Assembly: GCF_905147365.1 (NCBI RefSeq)
Contig: NC_056428.1
Location: 22,846,001-22,910,000 of the forward strand
DNA: 64,000 nucleotides
Direction: 5' to 3'
DNA from: Aricia agestis
Lineage: Eukaryota; Arthropoda; Insecta; Lepidoptera; Lycaenidae
This document shows positions 22,350-33,013 of this stretch, one piece after another. The stretch's first letter is position 1. Every line of letters starts with the position of its first letter. The notes below the pieces were generated by a model. It had not been told where the DNA came from and made no database searches. It worked only from the letters and a program-made list of their open reading frames with translations. A program made the translations under genes and the position numbers.

Positions 22350-22689
22350 ACGTGGGAGAGCCATGCTTCGGCACGAATGGGCCGGCTCGACCGGATAAAT
22401 ACCACGTTCTCACAGAAAACCGGCGTGAAACAGCGCTTGCGCTGTGTTTCGCCAAGTGAGTGAGTTTACCGGAGGCCCAATCCCCTAACCCCTACCCTAT
22501 TCCCTTCCCTACCCTCAACTATTCCCTTCCCTTTCCTTCCCTACCCTCCCCTATTACCCTATTCCCTCTTAAAAGGCCTGCAACGCACTTGCAGCTCTTC
22601 TGATGCTGCGAGTGTCCATGGGCGACGGAAGTTGCTTTCCATCAGGTGACTCGTTTGCTCGTTTGCCCCCTTATTTCATAAAAAAAAAA
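22350..22689 (+). repeat. SINE 2, full copy
   Basis: Head ACGTGGGAGAGCCATGCTTC with GGGCCGGCTCGACCGG, which may be a degenerate box B; then GTGAAACAGCGCTTGCGCTG, a C-rich CCCTACCCTATTCCC middle, and CCCCTTATTTCATAAAAAAA as tail. About 340 bases. Six copies occur in the window. Confidence 0.8.
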
Positions 22690-23120
22690 TGTAATACACT
22701 TCCTTGTGGAGTTGGAATAAAAACTTTATCAACGCAGGTCCAATAGTTTTAGTGTGAAGAAAATTATAAATAGGTATACAAACAAATATATTATACTAAT
22801 TATAAAAATGACTAGACAAATAATATTTTTCCTCTTTATAATATTTGCACATATTAGTAGTAGAATGAAAATAAATAAAGGTTCAATTTTTTGCCATTTG
22901 GCTACGGAACCCTAAAATCCTGAAACTAAAATCGGTTTTCCTGATTCATTTGTATACGAATAAAACCGGAACGATTGTTTACGGAGGCTCGATTGTTACA
23001 CACTTGTTGAATGTTTTGACGGCTATAACAGTGTAATAAATTGTTTTACGCCAATTGAAACTTCTACCTCTAGTCAAAATGAATTGTAACTTGTACAATA
23101 GAAACATTTTTAAAATATAT
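22690..23120. other. No gene recognised
   Basis: Includes GGCTACGGAACCCTAAAATC near 22900, a short leftover of a repeat A end. Otherwise nothing. Confidence 0.4.
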
Positions 23121-23140
23121 TTAAGTGGATTTCAACAACT

Positions 23141-23655
23141 TGCATTTTTATACAATTTTGATGCAAATTTTTGTTTCCACCAAAATTAGAGATTAGATGT
23201 TTACGGGAAACTGCACTGGTACGACAACCACCACCTAGACGAGTTAGCTTGTGACAGGGTGAAGTGAATGGCGTATTTTTTATGCTCTAAGAATCAATGG
23301 TATTTTGTAAAAATAATGTTTTACAAGGGTGTGTAAAACTTACTTACCCACCAAAATTTACCCATCAAAATTGTAATTTACTAGAAAAATAATCTTAAAA
23401 AAAAAAAAAACTACGAACATGATATTATTATTGCCACAAGTAGGATAACTTATGTAAGTACACCAAAATTGCATAAAATCGGGGGTTTTGTGATAAAACG
23501 GTTTTCTTTCATTTCTGACTGGAAACTGGTACGACCCAGCCCACAGCTACCTCCTAAACGGGTTAGCGTGTGGCTAAATGAAGTAAATGGCGTATTTTCT
23601 ATGCTTAAGGGATCAATTGTATTTTGTAGAAACAACGTTTCGTAAATGACACCAA
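23141..23655 (+). repeat. Imperfect tandem pair, about 310-base period
   Basis: Unit 1 near 23215-23315 has ACTGGTACGACAACCACC, AATGGCGTATTTTTTATGC and TATTTTGTAAAAATAATG. Unit 2 near 23525-23635 has ACTGGTACGACCCAGCCC, AATGGCGTATTTTCTATGC and TATTTTGTAGAAACAACG. The phrase ACCAAAATT recurs between and after them. Unit content is unidentified. Confidence 0.7.
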
Positions 23656-24040
23656 AATTGTTAAAATCTCCGCGACAGTCTTTAACTGTGTCATAATAAC
23701 TTAACTACAGAACTTACTACTTACAATAAAATTCATATTATATTATCAAGAGTCAACTATATTTAACGACTACATAAAGACAAAAATCCAACCCAGTATC
23801 AAGTTTTTGTGTAAATCGGTCTAGATATTGAGTAAAACAGGTCGACGACAAGCCACCAAAATTGGAAATCACCTATTTGTGTTTATTATCTTGGAAATAA
23901 AAACTATTTAAAAAAAAAATAACGACGGGGCCAAATTATAAGAATTACGTTTATTTTTTTTTTCAAATAAAAAATTAAAACCTTATCTTAAAAAATAGGA
24001 TAGTTTTCAGCCTTGCCGCACAAAAATGCGGTTTGAGAAA

Positions 24041-24310
24041 TCCACAGAAAACCGGTATGAAACAGCGCTTGCCCTGTGTTTCGCCGAGTGAGTGAGTTTA
24101 CCGGAGGCCCAATACCCTACCCTATTCCCTTCCCTGCCTCCCCTATTCCCTTCCCTTCCCTACCCTCCCCTATTACCCTATTCCCTCTTAAAAGGCCGGC
24201 AACGCACTTGTAGCTCTATTGGTGCTGCGAGTGTCCATGGGCGACGGATGTTGCTTTCCATTAGGTGACCCGTTTGCTCGTTTGCCCCCTTATTTCATAC
24301 AATAAAAAAA
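24041..24310 (+). repeat. SINE 2, 5'-truncated
   Basis: Starts within CACAGAAAACCGGTATGAAA, lacks the GGAGAGCCATGC head, and ends CCCCTTATTTCATACAATAA with an A-rich tail. Confidence 0.8.
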
Positions 24311-24373
24311 CCAGTCATCTATGATACATTTTGCATAAACACACACGCACACGTTTCTTTGCCATATAAAGTA

Positions 24374-26153
24374 CTAGCTGTTGCCCGCGACTTCGTCCGC
24401 GTGGATTCAGTTTATAGCGCGCGGTGTCAATAAAATTGGTGTCAAAATCTTTTTAAAACCCTGGTACCCCTTAAATCAAAATACCCAAAACAGCCGTGTA
24501 GTGTGCACATAATATGTTTTTTTTACTTAATTAAACTTTTTTATACCAAATTTTAAAGCTTATTTAGCGTTACACAACTTAGCTGCATAATGCATTACAC
24601 AACCTTAGCTTTGCTCAATGCCCATAAACTATTTAGTAATTATTATTGGTAGACTGTTTCTGATATCTATGTTGGTAGGTGAGTTATTTAATAACATGTA
24701 TAACAATCGAAAGAATCGCGAATATTAACTCAACATGGTACCACCTCTTATAGAAATACATATGAGCAAGCGATAGCGCGATCTAGGCGACTCTTGGCGC
24801 CATCTGTTCCAGTTTTTGGAACTAACTTAATTTGAACAAATTTACGCATAAACCCTCTTACAACCCCTTTTTCCAGTAAGAAGTAGCCTATGTCCTTTCT
24901 CAGGCTTTAGACTATCTGTGTACAAATTTTCCTTACAATCGGTTCAGTAGTTTTGGCGCTGTTGTTTTTGAATTCGATATCTAAGTTGGTAGGTGAGTTA
25001 TTACTTATTAGTTAATAACGTGTACTTATAACAATCGAAAGAATCGGAAAATGCATCTCAACATGGTACCACCTCTTATAGAAATACTCATGAGCAAGCG
25101 ATAGCGCGATCTAGGGGACTCTTGGCGCCATCTATTTTGAGTTTTTGGAACTTACTTAATTTGACCAAATTTACGCATATTCACCCCCTTACAACCCCTT
25201 TCTTTCAGTTAAAAAGTAGCCTATGTCCTTTCTCAGGCTTTAGACTATCTGCGTACAAAATTTCATTACAATCGGTTCAGTAGTTTTGGCGCTGTTGCTT
25301 TTGAATTTGATATCTAAGTTGGTAGGTGAGTTATTACTTATTAGTTAAGGCGGGGATTAATCTCAATCAAAAACGATAACCTTGCACACAACCAAATACC
25401 AAGCGTATACGCATCGCAATAAGATTCATTTTAGCTTAGCATAAAACTACAGGTTCTCGGGCGGATCTTCTCTATTTTTCATGTTTTTTATAAATATCTT
25501 TGGAAATAAATATTAAAAAACAAAATTGTTCGGTTAAAGAATTTTTAATATAGATTTACTAACAATTTATTCAAATAAAATGTACAATTATCCTAGTTAA
25601 TACTTATATTTCGATGAAATAGAGTTTTTTCGGAGGTAAGTTTGTAAATTAATTACAGCCAAAGTATTACGTTTTATTAAAATGTTTATGGTTTAAGGTA
25701 CTTTGAATATTGTGCTTTATATCTCATATTTTTTAACACTTCGTTATTATATTGGAACTAGGTAAACCGGGAGTCACGGAATAACAAATTGGGGTTTATC
25801 CACGCCTTAATAACGTGTACTTATAACAATCGAAGGAATCGAAAAATGCATTTCAACATGGTACCACCTCTTATAGAAATACTCATGAGCAAGCGATAGC
25901 GCGATCTAAGGGAATCTTGGCGCTATCTATTTTGGGATTTTTGGAACTAACTTAATTTGACCAAATTTACGCATTTTCACCCCCCTTACAATCCCTTTTT
26001 CCAGTTAAAAAGTAGCCTATGTCCTTTCTCAGGCTTTAGACTATCTGTGTACAAAATTTCATTACAATCGGTTCAGTAGTTTTGGCGTGAAAGCGAGACA
26101 GACAGACAGACAGACAGACAGAGATACTTTCGCATTTATAATATTAGTATAGA
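24374..26153 (-). repeat. Helitron-type element with internal triplication
   Basis: Minus-strand ends are A|TCTATACTAATATTATAAA at 26153 and GCGGGCAACAGCTAG|T at 24374, with the hairpin-forming GCGGACGAAGTCGCG before the end. Three internal units start at about 24662, 24976 and 25309 (GATATCTAAGTTGGTAGGTG, CTCAACATGGTACCACCTC, CAATCGGTTCAGTAGTTTTG). Unit length is 314-333 bases; unit 3 carries a 458-base insertion. The (GACA)n run at 26096-26124 is near the 5' end. No ORF. Confidence 0.75.
25349..25806. repeat. TTAA-target element inside unit 3
   Basis: 458 bases flanked by TTAA at 25345-25348 and 25807-25810. The ends are GGCGGGGATTAATC and, on the inverse right, GGCGTGGATAAACC. Unit 2 of the host has the uninterrupted site AGTTAATAACGTGTA at about 25010. 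No coding frame. It shares the target with element K but not its sequence. Confidence 0.8.
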
Positions 26154-26412
26154 TTTCGCCCGTATTATTTTATTGAAGTGAATAAATAAGTATGTCACCA
26201 TAGCAATCCCGTCGCACTAATAATGGTCGCCGTCAGTCTCGAGTTGTAATAATTTATTATTATTTATTCAACAAATGCACTTATCAATATAAAAAGTACC
26301 CAGTAGCCGGTTCTCAGACCCACTGAATATGCATATAAAAGGTTAAAATCAGTAAAGCCGTTTCGGAGGAGTACGCGGCCTAACATTATCACACGAGAAT
26401 TTTATATACCTA

Positions 26413-26649
26413 CGAGCTTTTGCCCGCGGCTTCGCCCGCGTTAAGAAGTATTATTATATACAAAGTTTCATCCCCTATTTGAACCCCTTGGGGTTGGAAT
26501 TTATCAAAACCCTTTCTTAGCGGATGCCTACGTCGTAACATCTACCTGCATGCCAAATTTCAGCCCGATCCGTCCAGTGGTTTGGGCTGTGCGTTGATAG
26601 ATCACTATGTCAATCAGTCAGTCATCTTTGAGTTTTATATATATATAGA
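26413..26649 (-). repeat. Family N Helitron-type element
   Basis: Inverse of 18189-18427. Minus-strand 5' end is A|TCTATATATATATAAAACTC and 3' end is GCCGCGGGCAAAAGCTC. Conserved blocks are CCACTGGACGGATCGGGCTG and CCCCAAGGGGTTCAAATAGG. The 26340-26408 segment on its left is a separate fragment like 11312-11437. Confidence 0.75.
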
Positions 26650-26952
26650 TAGCCTCTTTATTATGCATGTTTGATGACTTCGTTTACATCGCAAATTATT
26701 TATTGTAATTTTATATGTAATTATGTGTTTTACTGAAATTCCGGTCTTCCGAAACCTTCATTCAGTTTCAAGTCGTATAACTGAATATTTCAACCCTCAT
26801 TATTATACCTTCCAAGGCTTGCCTTTGCTTTGTGAGTTAAACAGGCCGTTATCGTGAATTTAATTATATACATTGCTCAGATGTTCGGCAGGTTATACAG
26901 AATGTATACAGCAGGCTTCTAAAATTTAAAATTACGTCTTAAGTTAGGTAAT

Positions 26953-27129
26953 GTACCATTGAAGAAATTGATTCGTAGGCAGTCGACGGACACATAGGTC
27001 CGTTTGGTTTATTTGGTTGGTTTATGTCAATTCAAAGTTGGCTTTAATCTGTTGGCTGTGTTTGACCCTATCTAGATACCAAAAATGTAGGTCCGCTATT
27101 TCATTTACCTATGAATTCCCTGATAGTAC
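26953..27129 (-). repeat. Family H MITE, diverged copy
   Basis: Ends GTACCATTGAAGAAATTGAT and ATTCCCTGATAGTAC. The interior is much diverged from 27126-27287, to which it lies head-to-head with a shared GTAC. Confidence 0.6.
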
Positions 27130-27287
27130 TATCAGAGAAGTTGATTCCTAAGCAAACCGGGGACCTAAGTAGTTTGGTTGCGTTACGTCAAACCCAGCCG
27201 ACAGATCACAATTAACATTGAATTGACATATTCGACCAAATAACGTTGGTCTGTCAATTGCATAGGAATCAACTTCCTCTATGGTAC
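27126..27287 (+). repeat. Family H MITE
   Basis: 162 bases, GTAC to GTAC, with TIRs CAGAGAAGTTGATTCCTAAG and CATAGAGGAAGTTGATTCCT (inverse right). The interior is GTTACGTCAAACCCAGCCGA. Nearly identical in length and sequence to 43371-43532; other copies at 59910 and 62024. Confidence 0.85.
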
Positions 27288-27613
27288 ATTGCTATGCAAC
27301 ATAACTTATAACTACAAGTTACAACGTACGTCGTTCCACGTTCTCTAATATTTAGATTTTAGAATGATAGTTAATTTAATATTTAAAATATAATAAAAGA
27401 ACAAAAGATGCTATAATTGCAAGTTAGTCACTTATGCAGTTGCTAAAAATATGCATAACGTTTTATTTATAATCCTCAAATTACATCAATGTATCTGCGT
27501 GCTCCATCTCCATCTCGTATACACAATGTTCTTAAATAAATAAATAAAATAAAATAAAAATTAAATACGTTTATTTCAGGCTGTTTGAACGGGTCCTTCC
27601 CGTTTCATACCAC

Positions 27614-27657
27614 AAATTTTTCATACCGCGATATTCATATCGCGGTATGAAAAATTT
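27614..27657. repeat. Palindrome within left TIR, 21-bp arms
   Basis: AAATTTTTCATACCGCGATA ... is followed, after a 2-base centre, by its exact complement. The corresponding right TIR has a shorter CATACCGCGGTATG palindrome, so the left one has been extended by a few bases. Confidence 0.85.
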
Positions 27658-27814
27658 GAAACAGCGAAGTACTGTTTTTGAATTGCCTGTTTCATACCAG
27701 CGTCCGAAACAGCGAAGACCTTTTTTGAATTAGTCGATTCGTACTGCAGCGCAGATTTTAGTACAGTCAAGCTCAAAATATCTATACATATTATAATATA
27801 CTTAAATTATCTTA

Positions 27815-28140
27815 ATATATATATTTCTTGTGTGCGTGTGTATGTGACTGAACTCCTCCTAAACGACTGGACCAATTTTGATGAAATTTTTTGTGTGTGT
27901 TCGTGGAGATTCGAGAATGGTTTAGATTTACAGTTTGGTCTACTGGAAAATGTTTTTTCAATTAATTTCTTATTTATAAGGAGTTGTTGATTTTGGAATG
28001 TTTTACATTAGATCCGGCGGACGGCGCTATCATCGCATTCAATATTATTCTATTTCAATTTTAGTTTGTCCTGATAGATGGTGCTACGATTAATTTGAAA
28101 AAAAATTTGTTATTCAATTCATGTGCTGATTAAAATATTA
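27815..28140 (+). repeat. Dispersed repeat inside the 2.4-kb element
   Basis: Has CTTGTGTGCGTGTGTATGTG, CCAATTTTGATGAAATTTTT and GATCCGGCGGACGGCGCTAT. The A|TCTTAATATATATATTTC start resembles a Helitron 5' end. No frame is kept. Confidence 0.5.
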
Positions 28141-28149
28141 AATAAATAA

Positions 28150-28600
28150 CACATAGGCTACAATTTTAACCGACTTTCAAAATGGGGGAGGTGTTATGTT
28201 CGTTTTCTTATATTCAACGATTACTCCGCCGTTTGTTAACCGATTTTCAAAATTTTTCTTTTGGTATATAGGGTATCATCCCAATTTGGTATTATATTCA
28301 GAAAAGTGGTGATCTGATGAAGGATCCATAAGTAATCGAGGGAACTCCTCAAAACTTATAGGGAAACATATGGTGACTTCGGTTTCGTGAGAAGTATTCT
28401 AAGCATATGCTACCAACAAGTAAGATTTTGCACCGAGATATACCTGGTATACCGTGGTTCGGAAGGTGCTGAGAGAATTCCTGATTCTTTATAGATACAA
28501 GTTTGGGAGTTTCGGCGTTGTTTTAAGAACAGAAAGCATATGCTACTATGCAAATTACATTCTTCATCATCATCATCATCATCATCACTACCATATTATA
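28150..28600 (+). repeat. Retroelement-like tail with (CAT)n
   Basis: AACCGACTTTCAAAATGGGG starts a segment that ends in (CAT)8 at 28563-28588. Related AACCGACTTCCAAAAA phrases occur at 36985 and, inverted, at 50545. Probably the 3' region of a retroelement. The histidine run it would encode is only the CAT microsatellite. Confidence 0.5.
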
Positions 28601-28657
28601 CCATTTCATAGTCTTTTAGATCGAGACTCGAGTTTGTCAAGCGATAATTAAAAAAAA

Positions 28658-28949
28658 TCTATATCTACCTAATATTATAAACCTGAAGAGTATGTTTGCT
28701 TGAACGCGTCAATCTCAGAAACTACAGGTCCGATTTAAAAACTTATCTCAGTGTTAGATAGATCATTTATCGAGTAAGACTCATCATTTATCGAGAAGGT
28801 TATATTATATTATTACTCTAAGACTAATACGACAGAAGAAACTCAGGAAAATGTGGGAAAAACGGGGGAAATATTTTTTATGGGAAAATCTACCTACGGA
28901 TTCTGTAAAATTTCTAATTTACGCGGGCGAAGCCGCGCGGGACATCTAG
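28658..28949 (+). repeat. Helitron-type element
   Basis: Starts A|TCTATATCTACCTAATATT and ends TTACGCGGGCGAAGCCGCGC then GGGACATCTAG|T. GCGGGCGAAGCCGC can pair as the 3' hairpin. Internal ACTACAGGTCCGATTTAAAA is shared with 34502-35019, and the last 45 bases with 61590-61635. Confidence 0.8.
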
Positions 28950-29175
28950 TAAAATAATAAATTATTTAATTTAATTTTATTATTTATTACATATTATTAT
29001 TTTATTTGATTATTTAAATTAAATAAATTCATCTCAGAGAAACCACATACATATTGGGCAATTTATTGATGGTATACGAAAAGACTCTAAGTATTATTGT
29101 GCTTTATTAAAAAAACCTGATGATGTAAAAAATTCAAAAAGATCAACACATTCAATTGAAATAAATCAAAGAATA

Positions 29176-29446
29176 TGAAACGAGCAAACGGGTCACCAGA
29201 TGGAAAGCAACTTCCGTCGCCCATGGACACTCGCAACATCAGAAGAGCTGCAGTTGCGTTGCCATCCTTTTTAGAGGGAATAGGGTAATAGGGCAGGGGA
29301 GAGTAGGGAAGAGAATAGGGTAAGGGATTGGGTGGTGGGCCTCCGGTAAACTCACTCACTTGGCGAAACACAGCACAAGCGCTGTTTCACGCCGGATTTC
29401 TCCGATCGAGCCCGCCTATTCGTGCCGAAGCATGGCTCTCTCACGT
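29176..29446 (-). repeat. SINE 2 copy inside the 2.4-kb element
   Basis: Minus order is GAGAGAGCCATGCTTCGGCA, GTGAAACAGCGCTTGTGCTG, the C-rich middle, and GTTGCTTTCCATCTGGTGAC. The A-rich tail is lost after CGTTTGCTCG. Confidence 0.8.
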
Positions 29447-29474
29447 CACAACCATACAAAAATTTAAAAAAACT

Positions 29475-29540
29475 AGCGGTACTACGGAACCCTACCTATA
29501 TTGCGCGTGGCCCGACACGCACTTGGCCGGTTTTTTTGTT
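29475..29540 (-). repeat. Repeat A-like end variant
   Basis: GGTACTACGGAACCCTACC ... CCCGACACGCACTTGGCCGG resembles the GTACGGAACCC ... CTCGCACTTGG end but with a different core. A related subfamily. Confidence 0.5.
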
Positions 29541-30106
29541 TGTATTTTCTAAACTATCTATTTTCATCAAAAAAATCAATGCACACTATGAGGGCACTTT
29601 TGAGATTGACAGCTCCCGGACCATAAGTACATTTATATTCTTTTTGATAATTTAAAATTAATTATATAGTGTAAGTTTTATGTGTAATCAAGCTGTAATT
29701 CTATTGTTAGAAGTCTGATAGTATATAATATATTTTTTGAATTTGAAAGAAATGACATTTCTTTATACAAAATATTTTTTTATTTCTTCTTGTTGCCACT
29801 TTTCTATACGCCAGTATAAATAAGTGATTAGACTAAAAATATTTAGTAAAATTCATGGTACGAATTCACCCATACCAAAAAAGAATTCGTCGTTTCATAC
29901 CACTCCAAGCACCGCGGTACGAAACAGGCAATTCAAAAACTGTACTTCGCTGTTTCATACCGCGGTATGAAAAATAAGTGGTATGAAACGGGAAGGACCC
30001 GTTTGAACCCATATTTTGTTAGTAAACAATAAACAATAAAAGTAAGCAGCGGCCTACCCTCCCTCCGTATTGTCCGGACGTGACGTCCTCTTTAACATTT
30101 CTTAAC

Positions 30107-30450
30107 CATTCCAAAAAGTTTACAACGTCGCAAAGAAAGTTGAAACATCTCAGAATCTGGAAAACAAACACACAGGCTGGCTTCATGCGCACGTTTTCCG
30201 TATGCTACTTCCAAATTTGTTTTCCGTATTAGAAAATCCGAATGCATGGAATGAGTAGAAATAATGTTATACATCAACTGGCGCAGCGGTTTGCTTTCTT
30301 CGCGCGTGAATTAAACGAACGTTTGCGAATTCCGAATACGGAAAACGTGTGTATGCTACCACCAACCAGCCTACACCCTTCCAAAAAGTTTACAACGCCG
30401 CAAAGAAAGTTCAAACATCCCAGTACTTGAAAAACGAACACATACGGTAC
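30107..30450 (+). repeat. Direct repeat of about 70 bases, 270 apart
   Basis: 30107-30180 and 30377-30450 share TTCCAAAAAGTTTACAACG, GCAAAGAAAGTT and AAACATC, with scattered substitutions. Between them GCACGTTTTCCGTATGCTAC and its inverse-type ACGGAAAACGTGTGTATGC form a looser inverted pair. Origin not known. Confidence 0.65.
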
Positions 30451-30618
30451 GTAGTGTGATACAAGTGGCTAAATATTAATATTAATATATATACACAGTT
30501 TATGTGTCTATTTGAGGATTTCATGCTCGCGTCGTGTGTCCTCGTGTTTGCGTTAATAAACATTATCACGCATGACTACTTGCCTCCACGTGATATCAAT
30601 ATTCCGTGTAAAGCTGCG

Positions 30619-31180
30619 CCCTCACCGGGAACATTCGCTTGTAATTTAACGTTCCAGAGTCGAACATTAGACCAGTCAGGGAGGAGAACCGAGCATGACA
30701 ATGCGCACCTTGTAATAATGCAATGTGTAAAGGTGTTAAAAAAAAACACTTGTAATGTAAGCGTGCTTACACATGGCGCCGCAGCGGCAGCGGCGTGTGT
30801 AAGCGCAATTAGAAACACAAGGATGAGTAATCGAGCGATGTAAACAGCCTAATTTTATAGATTCGTTTTTGAGCATTATATAACACGTGTAATGTTGAAG
30901 ATTCGACTTTGAGCATTTCATTACAATATTACCTCTCTGATTGACGAGCATTCGCGTGTAATGTAACATTCGACTTTGAGCATTCCATAGCTAGTTGCTG
31001 TTACACGTTGTATCAAGATATTACTTACTGTATCATTACAAGTAGCTCATTGTAATTATTGACTCTGTAACGTTACATTACAAGCGAATGCTCCCAGTGA
31101 CATTGTAACATCAATGTTACGGGACAGTGACTTGCTATGGAATGCTCAAAGTCGACATACCATTACACGCGAATGCTCCT
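30619..31180. repeat. Cluster of GAGCATTCGC..TGTAATGTAAC motifs
   Basis: Five diverged copies occur in both orientations: 30619 (+), 30880 (+, partial), 30946-30991 (+), 31063-31094 (-) and 31134-31178 (-). The pair 30946-30991 / 31134-31178 forms 45-base inverted arms, with GAGCATTCGCGTGTAATG at one end and GCTATGGAATGCTCAAAGTC at the other. It looks like several MITEs of one family built onto each other. Confidence 0.65.
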
Positions 31181-31351
31181 GCATAGCTAGCACAAGCACG
31201 TAGACAAACGAAAGAAACTAAATTTTGACAGTTTTACCGGAAAAACACTGGAGAAAAAGTTTCTTTCGTATCTCGATATCTTCCGCTTTTGAAAATCTAT
31301 AAGTCAAGCATGACGAACCGCTTATCTTATGACATTAATTAGTTTCTTGAT

Positions 31352-31860
31352 TCTTTTTTTATTTTTATTATGGCACTCAGGCGCGGTCGCAACCTGAAAT
31401 TGCGCCCTCGGACGTTTCTGGGTTCACAGCAGCTGTCTAAGGTCGGACAAAGTGGTGGCTAGGGGATAGCTAGATATTTCCTTTTATTATTTAGCAAGAT
31501 TTTGAGATTTTTCAATTTTATCTTAGATTTTGGGGGTGGTCATGTCCCCTGTGACCCCCCCCCCTTCGGACCGCGCCTGATGGCACTTGGCTATAAAACC
31601 ATGGCTAGTGTCGAGTAAATGGCAGCAAATTAAAAAAAATCGATGTATAGCAACCCTGTCTATAGCCGGAATTATAGTTTTGATCTACAAACTACGAATA
31701 ATAAAGTTACTTAGTTTTTATTTTTCGTATTTCGTAGATCAAAACTATAATTCCGGCTATAGACAGGGTTGCTGCACGTCGATTTTTTGAATTTGCCGCC
31801 ATTTACTCGACACTGGCCATGGTTTTATAGCCGAGGTGCCATAATTAAAAAAAAAAGAAC
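31352..31860. repeat. Foldback element with about 110-bp arms
   Basis: The left arm (ATGGCACTTGGCTATAAAAC, AGCAACCCTGTCTATAGCCG, TTATAGTTTTGATCTAC) is inverted at 31735-31850. The centre is AT-rich. The left arm is interrupted at ATGGCACT by the 31378-31579 insertion. No coding frame. Confidence 0.85.
31378..31579. mobile_element. hAT-type MITE nested in the foldback
   Basis: 202 bases with ends CAGGCGCGGTC and GACCGCGCCTG, perfect for 11 bases. ATGGCACT flanks both sides (31370-31377 and 31580-31587), an exact 8-bp TSD. The CAG start and 8-bp TSD are hAT features. Interior non-coding. Confidence 0.9.
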
Positions 31861-32510
31861 CAAGACACTAAATGTCAAAAAAAAAATTGCCGTGGCTTTG
31901 ATGGTTGCTATGGAAAGAGTTTCTTGTCTTTGTCCACTGAAACTCAAGTCGATGGGTGGTGCCATGCTCGGGAATAAGATATGTAGACATGGGAAAGAAA
32001 CTGCCATTACTTTCTTCCGAAGAATCGACTGGGAAACCCCGTGCTAGCTACGCTGGTGAGGAGCACCTTAACATAATAATTTATTATGAGTTATGATTGA
32101 TTTTTCTAGGCTACTGCCTAGCATGTTGTTGTTGTTGATTGCTGGGTCGGCAAGTAAACTGATCCAGCAAACAACAACATGAACAATAAGCTGTTAATAT
32201 TTTTAACTCCTGACGAAAAAGGAATGTGTTGTTTGTCGTCGTCGTTTGTCGTTTGTCTGTCCGCCGTGGCATATTCGTAACATCTACGGGTGGACCGATT
32301 TTTTCATCTTGTTTTTTGTTTGTAAGCTGAATATATTATTAATATAATATTAAAGCTGAATATATTAATAATAAAGTTCCTAGCAATTCCTATAGTCATG
32401 TAGAGCTTGCTCGCTATTCGAAAATATCTGTATTTTTTTAAATTTTGTAATAATTATTAATTTTTATACGTGAACCTTATATATTATCAGTTTCATAATA
32501 CTAGAGATCG

Positions 32511-32890
32511 CCCAATGTTCGAAATTTGACCTTAGTTTCAACGACATTAGACTTCTACATAATAATAATTTGTAAAAAATAATATTGACTCTTGACTCTG
32601 GGACTTAGCTGATCTCAGACTGGCCATGTAAGCATTGTCTAATAGTATCTTAGATTCAATAAAAAAACTATAATCCATTTTCAATTTGTCAACTTGTTGT
32701 CAACAGACCATACCATAAATAAAAGAGTATATAAAAAAATGTATAATAAAAGCATAATTTCAAAATAATATTAGCCCGATGCACTCCTTCACCATATAAA
32801 CTATAACTGTGCGAAATTTCATGCACCTACGTTTCCCCATTTTTCGTAAAAAAGGTCACAAAGTTTTTCGTTCGCGTATTAATATTATGA
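32511..32890 (-). repeat. Family G Helitron-type element
   Basis: Minus-strand 3' end is GGGCGATCTCTAG|T and 5' end is A|TCATAATATTAATACGCG. All family blocks are present, with small deletions. Confidence 0.8.
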
Positions 32891-33013
32891 TGATGATATT
32901 AATATAGTCAGACAAAATGTAAACAGCAAAGGTTCCCTTTATGAAGCTCTTGAACTTTCATGTAATTATACAGTTTCAACATATTTATTATTTATATAGC
33001 AAAGCGAATGTAA

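Larger units (their letters stand above)
27591..30000. mobile_element. 2.4-kb element with long TIRs and 8-bp TSD
   Basis: The outer ends are GGGTCCTTCCCGTTTCATAC and its exact inverse. Similarity continues inward for about 120 bases on each side, with the motif GTTTCATACC (or its inverse) several times per end. GTTTGAAC occurs directly outside both ends (27583-27590 and 30001-30008). The interior holds only other repeats (27815-28140, 28150-28600, 28658-28949, 29176-29446). An 8-bp TSD is typical of hAT and P-type elements, but the ends do not start CAG or YARNG; GG-starting ends are also known for Merlin. I cannot assign the superfamily. No transposase is visible, so it is non-autonomous. 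Confidence 0.85.

Noticed and set aside
22480..22560. C-rich CCCTACCCTATT stretches, telomere-like
   Set aside because: This is the internal part of SINE 2, present in several copies, and not the insect TTAGG repeat.
24662..26090. Regularly spaced repeats, CRISPR-like
   Set aside because: Units are over 300 bases, diverged, and lie inside a eukaryotic Helitron-type element.
28454..28651. Open frame with a histidine run
   Set aside because: The run is the (CAT)8 microsatellite in a retroelement-like tail.
30502..30843. 113-codon open frame, plus strand
   Set aside because: It runs into the GAGCATTCGC motif cluster and a GCAGCGGCAGCGGCG run. No supported protein.
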